From positions 1 to 6,618 of the forward strand of contig WLDZ01000054.1 in assembly GCA_009704515.1 (NCBI GenBank): 6,618 bases of DNA, written 5' to 3'. The DNA comes from Actinomycetota bacterium. Lineage in GTDB: Bacteria; Actinomycetota; Actinomycetes; Nanopelagicales; Nanopelagicaceae. Each line of letters opens with the position of its first letter. Within the stretch, counting starts at the first letter, position 1. The translations under genes were made by a program, and so were the position numbers. Positions 5,678-6,618 of the stretch are shown piece after piece. The notes under the pieces were generated by a model. It saw only the letters and a list, made by a program, of their open reading frames with translations. It was not told the DNA's origin and did no database searches.

Positions 5678-6618
5678 GTGAAAAACTCACCATTGCATTC
5701 TGAGCATCTTGCCTTAGGCGCGAAGATGGCCGATTTTGGCGGTTGGCTCATGCCCATCGAATATCCGGGTGCGGGCGTTCTTGCTGAGCATGCTGCAGTG
5801 CGCGAAAGAGTCGGCCTTTTCGATGTTTCACATCTCGGTAAAGCTTCAGTGAAAGGCGCGGGGGCTCTCGAATTTCTTAATACCCAATTTACAAATGACC
5901 TCAATCGAATCAAAGACTCACAGGCCCAATACACATTGTGTTGCAACGATGATGGCGGCGTGATTGATGATCTCATTGTTTATCGAAACTCGGCAGACGA
6001 TTTTTTTCTGATACCCAATGCATCAAATACCGCCGAAGTTGTCAGAGTGCTTAAAGCAAATGCTCCCGAAGGTATCGTTATCGAAAACCTCCATGAGAAT
6101 TTTGGGGTTATTGCGTTACAGGGTCCCCGCTCTAGTGATGTTCTTACATCACTAGGCGTCAACGCTGATATTGAATATATGTCGTTTAAAGAAATTGAGA
6201 TTGGTGGAGCAAAAGCCCTTCTTTGTAGAACGGGTTATACAGGTGAATACGGTTTTGAAATTGTTCCAACATCAGATTCAACCCAAGCAGTGTGGAAAGC
6301 GCTTGTTCTGGCGATGGAACCGTTTCAGGGAGTGATCTGCGGACTTGGCGCTCGGGACACTCTTAGAACCGAAATGGGATACCCACTTCACGGACATGAA
6401 CTTTCATTATCGATTACTCCAGTGCAAGCGAGTGCGCAGTGGGCTATAGGCTGGAAGAAAGAGAGCTTTACGGGCAGCTTGGCTTTGCAGAATGAGCGCG
6501 AGATAGGGGCGGTTCGAGTTTTGCGTGGCTTGGCCTCGAAAGATCGTGGAATTCCGCGTGCAGGCATGGTGGTAAAAAATGAAGCAGGAGAAGTTATCGG
6601 AGGAGTTACTAGCGGAAC
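5678..6618 (+). CDS. gcvT: Glycine cleavage system T protein (aminomethyltransferase), 3' end outside window
   Basis: GcvT transfers the methylene group from the aminomethyl-lipoyl H-protein to tetrahydrofolate and releases ammonia. I translated 313 codons by hand from GTG 5678; the frame stays open to the window edge, so roughly 50 residues of a protein usually about 365 aa long are missing. Recognisable segments are LGAKMADFGGWLMPIEYPG (13-31), FDVSHLGK (48-55), GGVIDDLIVY (93-102, containing the conserved folate-site Asp), GYTGEYGFEI, GLGARDTLRTEMGYPLHGHE, and a C-terminal GGVTSG at the edge. GTG 5678 is the only reasonable start: an in-frame TAA lies at 5666-5668, and the conserved N-terminus begins by residue 6. 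The overlapping ATG at 5676 is followed at once by a stop. There is no Shine-Dalgarno sequence, and a -10-like element is placed as for a leaderless mRNA. The methyltransferase activity pairs with Lpd, encoded nearby. A YgfZ or other folate-binding relative is unlikely given the full match to GcvT motifs. Confidence 0.95.
   Translation, partial: MKNSPLHSEHLALGAKMADFGGWLMPIEYPGAGVLAEHAAVRERVGLFDVSHLGKASVKGAGALEFLNTQFTNDLNRIKDSQAQYTLCCNDDGGVIDDLIVYRNSADDFFLIPNASNTAEVVRVLKANAPEGIVIENLHENFGVIALQGPRSSDVLTSLGVNADIEYMSFKEIEIGGAKALLCRTGYTGEYGFEIVPTSDSTQAVWKALVLAMEPFQGVICGLGARDTLRTEMGYPLHGHELSLSITPVQASAQWAIGWKKESFTGSLALQNEREIGAVRVLRGLASKDRGIPRAGMVVKNEAGEVIGGVTSG

Noticed and set aside
5674..5976. 100-codon minus-strand open frame opposite the gcvT start
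   Set aside because: It lies antisense to the clearly conserved GcvT N-terminus and shows no protein family features.

Overview
The window looks like a piece of an actinobacterial chromosome with intermediate G+C (about half, judged by eye) and tightly packed genes. It holds five protein genes. Four are on the minus strand and are read as pepA -> lpd -> sucB -> a TIGR01777-type epimerase. The fifth, gcvT, is on the plus strand, diverges from pepA and is cut by the right edge. The gene set and order resemble the Mycobacterium tuberculosis neighbourhood gcvT / pepB / dlaT / Rv2216 / lipB / lipA (from memory of that genome). The E2 protein has the actinobacterial form: two lipoyl domains and long Ala/Pro/Val linkers. 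Moderate G+C and short spacers would suit a streamlined actinobacterium such as a freshwater Nanopelagicales-type lineage, but that placement is inference.

Layout: 1-21 is a short tail with nothing recognisable. 22-912(-) is the epimerase, which begins 4 nt after the sucB stop. 917-2596(-) is the E2 acyltransferase. It follows lpd after 45 nt, with a strong ribosome binding site. 2642-4009(-) is dihydrolipoyl dehydrogenase. 4010-4128 is the longest non-coding stretch (119 nt) and carries a candidate promoter overlapped by a near-perfect 12-bp direct repeat. 4129-5625(-) is leucyl aminopeptidase. 5626-5677 is a 52-nt divergent promoter region. 5678-6618(+) is gcvT, with its C-terminus outside the window.

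The common theme is lipoyl-dependent oxidative decarboxylation. SucB carries two lipoyl arms and the acyltransferase core of the 2-oxoacid dehydrogenase complex(es). Lpd reoxidises dihydrolipoyl groups in those complexes and also on the H-protein of the glycine cleavage system. GcvT acts on the aminomethyl-loaded lipoyl H-protein. The aminopeptidase and the epimerase have no assigned role in this pathway but keep company with it. By analogy, lipB and lipA may lie just left of position 1.

I found no mobile element, CRISPR array, tRNA or rRNA, no broken gene, and no clearly novel system. The most interesting items are the direct repeat over the lpd promoter, the compact face-to-face divergent promoter with an apparently leaderless gcvT, and the 15-bp minisatellite in the E2 linker.
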